Shown here: in pieces, positions 7,619 to 15,078 of the stretch
Position numbering within the stretch: position 1 is the first letter of the stretch
Layout: every line of letters starts with the position of its first letter
DNA from: Pseudomonas syringae
GTDB taxonomy: Bacteria; Pseudomonadota; Gammaproteobacteria; Pseudomonadales; Pseudomonadaceae
NCBI RefSeq assembly: GCF_000737245.1
Contig: NZ_JPQU01000050.1
Coordinates: 1-42,110, forward strand
Direction: 5' to 3'
Length of the DNA: 42,110 bases
Translations under genes and position numbers: made by a program
The notes under the pieces: model-generated
The model's input: the letters and a program-made list of their open reading frames with translations, nothing else
Databases searched by the model: none
What the model was told of the DNA's origin: nothing

Positions 7619-9727
7619 CTAGGAAAACAATTTAAGGGTCGCCCCGATGCTCATGCTGACCTCGTCTGCCGCTATTTTCTGAGTCGCGCGGCTGAACGTG
7701 CGTCTAGTCAGTTCTCGCTCAAGTCGCGCCTGATTGATCCGCGCGGTTCTGCGCACCCCGTCGAGGTTTGGAATGAACAGACCGTCCTTGTCGTAGGCAC
7801 CGACAATCGCCGAGGGTGGTATATCGGTTGCGAAGTTGATTTCGACCGGAGCCAGATTCAAGCGTGGAGATTGAGGGTAACGTGCAGCGAAATCATTGGC
7901 ATAAAGGTGATAACCGTCGAGCTTGCGCGCATCGATGAGGTAAGTGTGACCCCCTTTAGCTCCGCCGTAGGTAAAAGCCCCGACGTGATCCTTGTCGTAG
8001 AAAACCGATGTCGAGATGCCTCTGCCATCAGGGTCCAGGGCGTCATGGCCACCCCCGAATCCGCCGCGAACGCCGGTCGCCTGATGGATGTCTTTTTGCA
8101 GATCAGCGGCCGGCGTTCGCAGTTGGAAGCCTTTTTTGAAGATGACCTCCGGGGCGCGAGAATCGCCGCGAAAAACATAACCGCGATACACCGTAATGTC
8201 ATACGGCTCGATGAACTGCTGTGAAAAACGCCCTTGCTGTTCCACCCAATGCTGGGTGACGTGCGGACCTCTTTTAAAGTCGGCATTCAGTTTCAGTTCA
8301 AGGGCGCGCATCTTTGCCGAGTATTTAGAACGCTCCAATGCATCGATCAAATAGGGCGTTGCTGAAGATGGCAGTTTTTTCGTGTTCAGGATGACTCTGA
8401 GCTTTTGTGCAAGCTGAGTCCTGGCCAGCACTGAAAGTCCTTTGCCGGCAACCTTCAACACCAGAGGGCCAATGATTTCAGCCACTGCTCCGATGATGGC
8501 TGCGCGGTACAAATCAGCCGCTACTTCGGGCAGATCTTCGAGTTCGGCCCTCACTGCATCGGTTGCTGCAGAAGCAACCCCCAAAAGGAAAGCTGCAATC
8601 AGCCTGACGGGCACCAGACTGACGCTTACCGGCAGCGTGATGCCCAGCGACAGGCCTGCCAGGAGATAGCCGCTGAACTCAAGCGCCGAATCAGCGAGAC
8701 GCTCACCATCGGTTGAAACCAGCGTATCGATGTCTGACAACAAGCGCTGGTAGCTCAAGTCAAACAGCGCGTTGGCGATGTCGGGGTCTGCATGGAAGGT
8801 GATGGGAGCGACCCAGTAATACTTGGTCTCGAACCTGCGGACATATTTGACTTCGTCGTTCCCCGGCTTGAGTCGCTGGTAAAGCGGAATCCGCGCCAAT
8901 ACCTTTTTGCGCAGTGCAGCGTGTTTTTCGATCAATGCACGAAACTGAGTGAAATCACGCGGTATTTCGTAGACCGATCTTTGCTGTGGTTCATTACCCA
9001 GAAATACCAATAAGCCTTCAATTGTCTGGTCTTCATAATATTCAGGCGTTGGCAGAAACACCGCCCGTTCCAGCTTGACTCGCGTGGTGCCCTCAAACTG
9101 CACAAGCAGTGGTTCGATCCAGTCATTCAAGTAGTCATTAGCCAGCGCATTCAGAGTTGTGGTTGAGGGGCCGCGCTCCAGATAGCGGCGGATAATATTA
9201 TCCAGTTCATTTCGTGTAAGCAGCAGGGAAAGTTCTTTGACCTGTGGCCGATTAAAGTGCGCCTCGACCTCGTTTATGTAGCGCTCCTGCAGGTTTACCG
9301 TATGGAACAGTTCGCGTAGCTCAGGTGGAAACGCAGGGGGCCAACGAATGCGCAGTCTGGTCGCGCCTTTCAGATCGTGGCGGAAGAAATCAGTGACGAT
9401 CTGATGGAGTTCGAAAGTGGCGATTTTGGGACGGGGAGGGCTTACGCCTATCAATCCGCTGTGGTGAGAGTCGGTGTATTCGACATTAATCTTCATGTTG
9501 CTGGTGACCAGTGCTTTATGCGGCTCATGCATTGTTGAGCGCTTTACTTCTGTACGAATGAAATCATCAATAAAAGCAAAAGGGGAAAGCAATCTGGGTT
9601 GGGAAACCGCGTCGATCAACTCGGCCAGTTCACTGGCTAATTGATCAATATCGGGGGGAACGGAAACCGGCGGGTTCGGGCTGTTGTCGTCGTCAAAATC
9701 ATCGGGTGCTGACAGGGTCGCGTGCAT
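7619..9727 (-). CDS. Toxin-like protein with C-terminal pertussis/cholera-type ADP-ribosyltransferase domain
   Basis: The 702-residue protein has a long N-terminal part (about 25-450) resembling the dermonecrotic-toxin-like DUF6543 proteins common in Pseudomonas (GLLVFLGNEP; hydrophobic stretches about 352-395 and 408-435). The C-terminal part (about 505-660) reads like the catalytic chain of pertussis and heat-labile enterotoxins. FRGDSRAPEVIFKKGF matches the YRxDSRPPxxxxxxG motif and gives catalytic Arg520. His548 (HQATG) fits the active-site histidine, GISTS gives Ser-Thr-Ser 572-574, and PVEINFATDIP places catalytic Glu629 seven residues before Ile-Pro, as in enterotoxin. The residue two before that Glu is Pro, not Glu or Gln. 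The expected activity is NAD-dependent ADP-ribosylation of a host or competitor protein. No signal peptide or immunity gene is seen. AGGAG precedes the ATG. The domain match is from motifs by eye. Confidence 0.8.
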   Translation of the reverse strand: MHATLSAPDDFDDDNSPNPPVSVPPDIDQLASELAELIDAVSQPRLLSPFAFIDDFIRTEVKRSTMHEPHKALVTSNMKINVEYTDSHHSGLIGVSPPRPKIATFELHQIVTDFFRHDLKGATRLRIRWPPAFPPELRELFHTVNLQERYINEVEAHFNRPQVKELSLLLTRNELDNIIRRYLERGPSTTTLNALANDYLNDWIEPLLVQFEGTTRVKLERAVFLPTPEYYEDQTIEGLLVFLGNEPQQRSVYEIPRDFTQFRALIEKHAALRKKVLARIPLYQRLKPGNDEVKYVRRFETKYYWVAPITFHADPDIANALFDLSYQRLLSDIDTLVSTDGERLADSALEFSGYLLAGLSLGITLPVSVSLVPVRLIAAFLLGVASAATDAVRAELEDLPEVAADLYRAAIIGAVAEIIGPLVLKVAGKGLSVLARTQLAQKLRVILNTKKLPSSATPYLIDALERSKYSAKMRALELKLNADFKRGPHVTQHWVEQQGRFSQQFIEPYDITVYRGYVFRGDSRAPEVIFKKGFQLRTPAADLQKDIHQATGVRGGFGGGHDALDPDGRGISTSVFYDKDHVGAFTYGGAKGGHTYLIDARKLDGYHLYANDFAARYPQSPRLNLAPVEINFATDIPPSAIVGAYDKDGLFIPNLDGVRRTARINQARLERELTRRTFSRATQKIAADEVSMSIGATLKLFS

Positions 9728-9916
9728 TTATCACTCCTTGATGGCGCTTGCAGTGCATCCATTGCTCTGCTTGAATTCAGGGTTGGGTCTCCTGTGAAAA
9801 ATATAGGGTGGCTAATGCGGTGTGGCTGTAGGGCGTTTCGCTATTTTGGCGCGATCGAAGCTTGGTTGAATCACTCTTGGATGATCGGGGTGTAAGAAAC
9901 GGCTCTTGGCAGGGGG

Positions 9917-9941
9917 GACCGGGTCGAGGGCTCACCCGGTC
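9917..9941 (-). terminator. Stem-loop after the 135-residue ORF
   Basis: Perfect 8-bp arms GACCGGGT (9917-9924) and ACCCGGTC (9934-9941) lie 18 bp beyond the stop of the 135-residue gene and upstream of the toxin gene. No T-run follows on the minus strand, so it may be a weak attenuator or a stabilising structure rather than a true terminator. Confidence 0.35.
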
Positions 9942-9958
9942 GTGGTGACGAATGGCTG

Positions 9959-10366
9959 TTAAGCAACCACGGTGTAAACCATAGAGGCCGGGCCATGGGT
10001 CCATCTTTCTTCGTCTACATACCAGTAATGGTTATGTATTTTTACGGTGTCATTAACTTTGAAATGGTTATCAACATCTGCTGACGTGTAAGTGAGGGTT
10101 GTATCTACACCCGTCTGAGGAAAGGCATCCTTGATGGGGATTGGATATGCCACATCAGTGCCGCTTACAAGGTATATAAGGACCCTGTTGAAGGATCGGT
10201 CGCTAAACGCCGGCACGACAACGGAAAATCCGCCGTTGGCCACGGCGATTGGCAATCGGTCGCTCCCAATAGGCATTTCGCTAATATAAGGCGGAGCTAA
10301 TGACTGTTTTGATCTGTCTTTGGATAAGGTGGTTGAGGGTGAAAGACGTTCTTTGGAATGTTTCAT
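9959..10366 (-). CDS. Unrecognised 135-residue protein upstream of the toxin gene
   Basis: I do not recognise this protein. It starts with a basic, Ser/Lys-rich tail (MKHSKERLSPSTT) and has no signal peptide or membrane segment. From about residue 40 it alternates short hydrophobic strands and turns (GGFSVVVPAF, NRVLIYLVSG, TTLTYTSADV, DTVKIHNHYWYVD). This looks like a small all-beta, Ig-like fold. The AAAAGGA before the ATG and the coherent reading frame support a real gene. It is transcribed in the same direction as the toxin gene, 231 bp ahead of it, with a stem-loop between. It could be an antitoxin-like, chaperone or independent secreted protein; nothing in the sequence decides this. The surrounding DNA is more AT-rich than the flanks, which fits an accessory insert. 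Confidence 0.6.
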   Translation of the reverse strand: MKHSKERLSPSTTLSKDRSKQSLAPPYISEMPIGSDRLPIAVANGGFSVVVPAFSDRSFNRVLIYLVSGTDVAYPIPIKDAFPQTGVDTTLTYTSADVDNHFKVNDTVKIHNHYWYVDEERWTHGPASMVYTVVA

Positions 10367-10648
10367 TTTTCTAATTCCTTTTAGTTATTACTTTCTCAAA
10401 TCATGGCGGCATATTTGCTATCTGATTTGTATGAATATGCTATAGCTGCTGACTCAGCTTGGGTACTGTCATAAATGCCAGTCGCCGACGAGTGGGTACG
10501 GGGCATGCGGGAATCATGTCCTGGCTAAGGGTGGAACATTGTTCGCTTGGAATACTCTTCGTGGTCCCCCAATAGGCGGGATTTGTGGTGCGGAGTCGAA
10601 CCCCGCGGATCGAAGCGCCGATTCTGCATCTTGTAGGAGCTGTGTCAG
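10367..10648. other. Gene-free stretch upstream of the 135-residue ORF
   Basis: The first 90 bp are AT-rich and probably hold the promoter of the minus-strand gene ending at 9959. The rest contains no ORF, REPIN or RNA gene that I can support. A short hairpin at 10590-10606 looks like a tRNA T-arm but does not extend to a tRNA. Confidence 0.4.
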
Positions 10649-11461
10649 TCAGAGCTTTTTATCCAACCCAAACCGCTGGCGCAGTTTGCTATCCAGCAAC
10701 CCTTTGGGCAGCAGCCACGCCATCAGCGGCATCAACCGCGAGCCGTTGCCCAAGCGCAGCAAACGGGGTGGGTTGGCTTGTTGCACGGCGCGCAGCAGGT
10801 TGCGGGCGAAGTCGGTGGCGGGGGTGGGGTTGTCTTGTGAGGCCTTGGCACGGGCACGAATGCCTTCGCGCAGCGGCCACCAGGGGGATTGTTCGCTGAT
10901 CAGTTGTTCGGCTTCATGGCTGGCGTTCTTCGCGAAGCTGGTGGCAATGGCGCCGGGCTGAACCTCCATCACCGGAATCGAAAACGGCGCCAGCTCCAGC
11001 CGCAACGCTTCACTCAAGGCATGCACAGCGGCTTTGGACGCGCAATAAGCGCCGGCAAAGGGCGTGACCAATACCCCGGAAACGCTGCCAATGTTCACCA
11101 CCAGACCTTTGTTGCGCCGCAAGGCCGGAAAGAACGCACGAGTCACGCCCACCACGGAAAACACGTTGGTCTCGAACTGACGCTGCATGGCCTCGACGCC
11201 GCCATCCAGCAACGGCCCCATGGCACCGTAACCAGCGTTATTAATCAACACATCCAGCCCATCAAACTTCGCGGCCAATTGATCCAGCGCCGGGCCGTCA
11301 TTAACGTCCAGTTGCACGCCCGTGAAACCAGCCGCATCCAGCGCTGCAACATCCTCAGCCTTGCGCGCCGTGGCCCAGACCTCATACCCCGCGCTCTTGA
11401 AAGCATCGGCCAGTGCGCGGCCGATGCCGGTGGAGCAGCCGGTGATGAGAACGTTGGGCAT
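10649..11461 (-). CDS. Short-chain dehydrogenase/reductase (SDR)
   Basis: This 270-residue classical SDR has the Rossmann nucleotide loop TGCSTGIG (8-15), the structural NNAG motif, the catalytic Ser in NIGSVSG, and the Tyr-x-x-x-Lys in YCASK. It should be a cytoplasmic NAD(P)-dependent oxidoreductase acting on an alcohol or carbonyl substrate that cannot be named. It starts 18 bp after the stop of the small membrane-protein gene upstream, so the two are probably one transcript. Pseudomonas genomes keep this pair, but its pathway is not known to me. Confidence 0.88.
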   Translation of the reverse strand: MPNVLITGCSTGIGRALADAFKSAGYEVWATARKAEDVAALDAAGFTGVQLDVNDGPALDQLAAKFDGLDVLINNAGYGAMGPLLDGGVEAMQRQFETNVFSVVGVTRAFFPALRRNKGLVVNIGSVSGVLVTPFAGAYCASKAAVHALSEALRLELAPFSIPVMEVQPGAIATSFAKNASHEAEQLISEQSPWWPLREGIRARAKASQDNPTPATDFARNLLRAVQQANPPRLLRLGNGSRLMPLMAWLLPKGLLDSKLRQRFGLDKKL

Positions 11462-11479
11462 GTCAGTGTTCCTTGTGGG

Positions 11480-11944
11480 TTAGTCAGCAAAACTGCCTTG
11501 TAGATGCTCGGCGCGGAACTCCAGCGTTTGCGGACGATAGCCCGGACGCAGGGTGGGCAGGGGCAAGCAATCCTGCCACTGGCTGCCAGCCTGTAAATCT
11601 CCCGGACCACGGTAGCGCGGGCCGGCATAGGCGTCGTCGGTGAGATTGACGGTATCGCCCGGTGCATAAGCGGCCACTCGCCAGCGCAACTCACGTAGCG
11701 GCACTTTGTTGGTGTTGTCGATGAGTACCAGCAGGGGTTTTCCAGCGGGGCATTGGTCCGGCGCGTAATCCATCCGCAAACCCAGACGCTCCAGTTGCCG
11801 GGTTTCCTGGCTGTCTTGCCAGATCACCACCATGGCCACGATCCCCAAGCCCATAGCGGCGGCCAGAGACACAGGCAAGGCCTTGGCCGGATAACGCAGC
11901 AGCAGGACCAGCCAGGTCAGGATAAGCAATGCGCCGAACAACAT
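11480..11944 (-). CDS. Small inner-membrane protein of unknown function
   Basis: The 154-residue protein opens with two transmembrane helices (about residues 2-18 and 23-44: MLFGALLILTWLVLLLRYP, then LAAAMGLGIVAMVVIW). A soluble periplasmic-looking domain follows with two cysteines (in DQCPAG and WQDCLP). I chose ATG 11944 over 12028 because GAGG precedes it and because the hydrophobic helix then starts at the N terminus. I recognise it only as a conserved Pseudomonas protein next to the SDR. No function can be assigned. Confidence 0.7.
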   Translation of the reverse strand: MLFGALLILTWLVLLLRYPAKALPVSLAAAMGLGIVAMVVIWQDSQETRQLERLGLRMDYAPDQCPAGKPLLVLIDNTNKVPLRELRWRVAAYAPGDTVNLTDDAYAGPRYRGPGDLQAGSQWQDCLPLPTLRPGYRPQTLEFRAEHLQGSFAD

Positions 11945-12032
11945 GAGTCGCGCCTCGTGAACACAGGAGCGAGCATCGTACCGAAAGAGGGGTGGAGGGT
12001 GGTAATGGTGCTCCACAGCACAACGCATTTTC

Positions 12033-12677
12033 CTGTGGGAGCGTGGCTTGCCCGCGATAGAGGCGACTCGGTTTCTAAATATCCAGTCAAATAATTCAGT
12101 TTATCTACGCAACAGCTGCGCTAGTTTTCAAGTTCGAAAAGCACAGAGGCAATGGAATGCCCTCACCTCATCAACCGAGTCGGCTTCGAACAGGTCGGCA
12201 CAGCGAACATGGCCGAATCTATCTGGTTACGTCCAATACCAAGAATCGTCAGCCTATCTTTCAGGATTGGAGATTGGGATGTCTTGTGGCAAAGCAGTTC
12301 AGGCAAGCCGAAGAAGACAATCTCGTCCGGTCTCGGGCTTAGGTGGTGATGCCTGATCATTTTCATTGGTTAATTGAGCTAAAGAGCGATTCGCTGAGCC
12401 AAGTAGTTGGCCACACGAAATCTCTCGCAAGATTGACAGTAAATGCTGCGCAAGGCTGTACCGGGAGTATCTGGCAACAGGGTTTTCATGATCGAGCCCT
12501 ACGTCGTGAACAAGATCTCAGGGCGGTAGCGCTTTACATTGTGATGAACCCCGTACGCGCCGGGCTGGTCAAGCGCGTTGGGGATTAGTCGCTGTGGGAT
12601 GCTGTCTGGGTTTGATCTGAATGACCGAGTCGCCCTTATCGTCGGAATGCCGCCTAGACCAAGCCACGCTCCCACAG
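12033..12677 (+). mobile_element. RAYT element: REP-bracketed tyrosine transposase remnant
   Basis: A transposase pseudogene is bounded by inverted REPs. The left end CTGTGGGAGCGTGGCTTG (12033-12050) is the exact reverse complement of 12660-12677. A second inverted segment, GGCGACTCGGT, occurs just inside the left end and as ACCGAGTCGCC inside the right. This layout is typical of RAYT genes, which mobilise REP sequences. It lies between the small membrane-protein gene and the alginate operon terminator. Confidence 0.85.
12157..12615 (+). pseudogene. REP-associated tyrosine transposase (RAYT), broken by two in-frame amber codons
   Basis: Read through, the frame gives 152 codons with the full RAYT (Y1 HUH nuclease) plan. 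The N-terminal block is RLRTGRHSEHGRIYLVTS, the HUH motif is MPDHFHW (residues 65-71), then WQQGFHDRALRREQDLRAVA. The presumed catalytic Tyr127 is in LYIVMNPVRAGL, followed by the terminal LWDAVWV. The frame is interrupted by TAG at 12340-12342, where the family usually has Trp (before VVMPDH), and by TAG at 12586-12588, where Tyr is usual. There is no frameshift or deletion, so inactivation looks recent. Both changes are single-base (TGG to TAG, TAT/TAC to TAG). Amber suppression in a host is formally possible but unlikely. Confidence 0.88.
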
Positions 12678-12712
12678 AGTTATATCCCATTTCAATTTCA
12701 ACGGATCGCAGG

Positions 12713-12770
12713 CCAAAAAAAACCTCAACAACCCTCTGCGGATGGGGATACGCAAAAGGTTGTTGAGGTG
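12713..12770 (-). terminator. Rho-independent terminator of the alginate operon
   Basis: On the minus strand, ACCTCAACAACC and GGTTGTTGAGGT (plus-strand 12758-12769 and 12722-12733) form a 12-bp stem. A run of eight T (12715-12722) follows. The loop holds a small inner stem TGCG/CGCA. It lies 27 bp after the algA stop. Confidence 0.9.
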
Positions 12771-12796
12771 CACTGCTTTACACAGCTAAAGGGAAA

Positions 12797-14248
12797 TCAA
12801 CGAGCGATGGTTTGTGTTTTCACACCCGCCTCTACCGCGCCGGAGCGGCCGTAGACGTCTTCGAAGCGCTCGATGTCGTCTTCGCCCAGGTAGCTCCCCG
12901 ATTGCACTTCGATGATTTCCAATGGAATCTTGCCCGGGTTTTTCAGGCGATGGACCGAGGCGATCGGGATGTAGGTGGACTGGTTTTCGGTCAGCAGGAA
13001 CACGTTCTCATCGCAGGTCACCTGAGCCGTGCCTGATACCACAATCCAGTGTTCTGCGCGGTGGTGGTGCATCTGCAGCGACAGGCTGGCGCCCGGCTTG
13101 ACCGAGATGCGCTTAACCTGGAAGCGGCCACCCATGTCGACCGAATCGTAGGAACCCCACGGGCGATAAACTTCAAGGTGATTCTGGGTTTCGCTACGGC
13201 CTTGCTCGTTGAGCGTGTTGACCATCTGCTTGACGCCCTGAACCTTGTCTTTGTGGGCAATCATCATGGCGTCTTTGGTTTCGACGACGACGATGTTGTC
13301 CAGACCGATCACCGAAACCAGCTTGCCGTTGCCGTGGATCATGCAGTTGCGGCTGTCCTGGATGACCACGTCGCCTTTGGTGACGTTGCCGTTGCTGTCT
13401 TTTTCCTGCACGGCCCACAGCGAGGCCCAGCAGCCGACGTCGTTCCAGCCAGCGCTCAAAGGCACGACACAGGCGCGTTGGGTTTTTTCCATCACGGCGT
13501 AGTCGATGGAGTTGTCCGGGCAGCAGGCGAAAGTGGCTTCATCGATGTCGATGGTGTCGCCTTCGTGCTTGCTGCGTTCCAGGGTCATCATGCAGGTGTC
13601 GTAGATGTCCGGATCGTGCTTTTTCAGCTCTTCCAGATAACGGCTGGCGCGGAACAGGAACATGCCGCTGTTCCAGAAGTAACCACCGGCTTCAACGAAT
13701 TCGGCAGCGCGTTTTTCGTCTGGTTTTTCGACGAATTGCGATACTCGGCTAACGCCTTCTGGCAGCAGCGCATCGGCGGTGGATTTGATGTAGCCATAAC
13801 CGGTTTCCGGCTTGGTCGCCGGAATGCCGAACAGGACCATTTCGCCACGCTCAGCGGCCACGGTGGCCAGAGCCAGTGCGCGTTGCAGGGCTTTCTGATC
13901 GTCGATCACGTGATCGGCTGGCAGCACCAGCATCAGCTCGTCATTGCCTTCGCTGAGCAGCAGCATGGCAGTGATGGCGACGGCTGGAGCCGTGTTGCGG
14001 CCGAACGGTTCCATGATCACGGTCTGGGTGTCCAGGCCCAGTGCGCCCAGCTGTTCGTTGACGATGAAACGGTGTTCTTTGTTGCAGACCACGATCGGGT
14101 CTTGCATGCCATCGAACTTCAAGCGCTCGAGGGTTTGCTGGAAGAGGGTGTGGTTCCCGGTCAGGGCCAGGAACTGTTTTGGGAATTGCTTACGCGAAAG
14201 CGGCCAGAGTCGTGAACCGCTACCGCCTGACAAGATCACTGGAATCAT
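12797..14248 (-). CDS. algA: AlgA: bifunctional phosphomannose isomerase / GDP-mannose pyrophosphorylase
   Basis: The 483-residue cytoplasmic enzyme makes mannose-6-phosphate from fructose-6-phosphate, and GDP-mannose from mannose-1-phosphate plus GTP. It supplies the first and third steps to GDP-mannuronate. The N-terminal nucleotidyltransferase carries GGSGSRLWPLSRKQFPKQ (8-25) and FVEKPD. The C-terminal isomerase cupin carries QMHHHRAEHW (392-401). Length matches the type II family. GGAG lies before the ATG. It is the last gene of the alginate operon, 133 bp after algF, with a strong terminator beyond it. A psl or other GDP-mannose paralogue (e.g. WbpW) could share the activity, but position fixes it as algA. 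Confidence 0.97.
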   Translation of the reverse strand: MIPVILSGGSGSRLWPLSRKQFPKQFLALTGNHTLFQQTLERLKFDGMQDPIVVCNKEHRFIVNEQLGALGLDTQTVIMEPFGRNTAPAVAITAMLLLSEGNDELMLVLPADHVIDDQKALQRALALATVAAERGEMVLFGIPATKPETGYGYIKSTADALLPEGVSRVSQFVEKPDEKRAAEFVEAGGYFWNSGMFLFRASRYLEELKKHDPDIYDTCMMTLERSKHEGDTIDIDEATFACCPDNSIDYAVMEKTQRACVVPLSAGWNDVGCWASLWAVQEKDSNGNVTKGDVVIQDSRNCMIHGNGKLVSVIGLDNIVVVETKDAMMIAHKDKVQGVKQMVNTLNEQGRSETQNHLEVYRPWGSYDSVDMGGRFQVKRISVKPGASLSLQMHHHRAEHWIVVSGTAQVTCDENVFLLTENQSTYIPIASVHRLKNPGKIPLEIIEVQSGSYLGEDDIERFEDVYGRSGAVEAGVKTQTIAR

Positions 14249-14326
14249 TTTGTTTCTCCAATAGCATTCGAAATGGGGCTGTACGTCGGTCTGTCGTTTC
14301 AGTCTTTTTCTTGTTTCCGCGTCGGC

Positions 14327-14365
14327 CGCTGCGCGTCTCTCTTAAATCTGAAAAAGGGCGCAGCG
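14327..14365 (-). promoter_or_regulatory. Stem-loop in the algF-algA gap
   Basis: CGCTGCGC (14327-14334) and GCGCAGCG (14358-14365) form a perfect 8-bp stem with a 23-base loop. It lies in the 133-bp gap between algF and algA, the second largest gap in the operon. It could stabilise or attenuate the message. No promoter is evident. Confidence 0.4.
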
Positions 14366-14381
14366 ACTGACTAATCCGTTA

Positions 14382-15065
14382 TTAGCGCGTAGCGACCGGT
14401 GGCTTTACCCACACTGGCGACAGGCTGCTGCCGCTACCGGTGATGTACAGCACGGCCGCTTCGCCGCGTTCCAGGGCGACCGGTTTCAGGTCGCTGACTT
14501 TCTTGTCGCCGTCGTACAACGCCAGGCTGACTTTGACTGGATTGATTTCACGCTCGCCGGTGCCTTTGGCAGCAACGGCCTTGACGACATCGGTCTTGCC
14601 GTCAGCGGTTTTCAGGGTCAGGGCCTTGTCGCTGAGGTTCTGCACACGCACCAGAGACTTCTGCTTGTTCTTGAACGGCGGTTCTTCAACCAGTTGCGGC
14701 TTGCCGGTAGCGTTGTTGACCAGGGTGTAATAGTGATCGCCGGCCAGTTTCACCGGGACGGTCTGGCTGCCGAGCTTGGCGCTGTAGTCGCCCTGGGGCA
14801 TGAAGCTGAACGCGGTGCTGGCTTGCGGTGCGACTTCGTTGAGGTTGGTGTTGCCAACGCTGGCGCTGATTTCCGCGCTGCTGGCGTTGTAGACACGTAC
14901 GAAGGTCGAGCCTTTCGGGGCGGTCGGGCCGTACAGTGCCGAATCACCGGCGAAGGCTTGCAGGGAGAACAGGCTGATGCCGGCTACGAGAGCGCAGGTT
15001 TTCAGCAGGCCTTTTTTGCCGTTACGGGTTTGTGGCAGCAATTTCGAAGTTGTCTGTAAGGTCAT
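14382..15065 (-). CDS. algF: AlgF: periplasmic alginate O-acetylation adaptor
   Basis: The 227-residue periplasmic protein is needed for O-acetylation of alginate together with AlgI, AlgJ and AlgX. It has a signal peptide ending near SLQAFAG (about residue 40), then two beta-rich domains. Family stretches such as ALYGPTAPKGSTFVRVYN and EPPFKNKQKSLVRVQNLS are visible. It has no catalytic motif and is thought to act as an adaptor passing acetyl groups between AlgJ and AlgX. I chose ATG 15065 (MTLQTTSKLL); the frame is open further upstream, but this start gives a clean signal sequence and lies 13 bp after algJ. Length is slightly above that of P. aeruginosa AlgF. Confidence 0.95.
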   Translation of the reverse strand: MTLQTTSKLLPQTRNGKKGLLKTCALVAGISLFSLQAFAGDSALYGPTAPKGSTFVRVYNASSAEISASVGNTNLNEVAPQASTAFSFMPQGDYSAKLGSQTVPVKLAGDHYYTLVNNATGKPQLVEEPPFKNKQKSLVRVQNLSDKALTLKTADGKTDVVKAVAAKGTGEREINPVKVSLALYDGDKKVSDLKPVALERGEAAVLYITGSGSSLSPVWVKPPVATR

Positions 15066-15078
15066 TTGGGTAGTCCTC

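Noticed and set aside
7613..8224. 203-codon plus-strand frame opposite the toxin C terminus
   Set aside because: It overlaps the ADP-ribosyltransferase domain on the other strand, has no recognisable domain, and the toxin frame carries the conserved motifs. It is not an immunity gene candidate I can support.
10590..10606. Short hairpin resembling a tRNA T-arm (GTTCGA loop on the minus strand)
   Set aside because: No acceptor stem, anticodon arm or CCA end can be built around it, and the stem is only partly paired.
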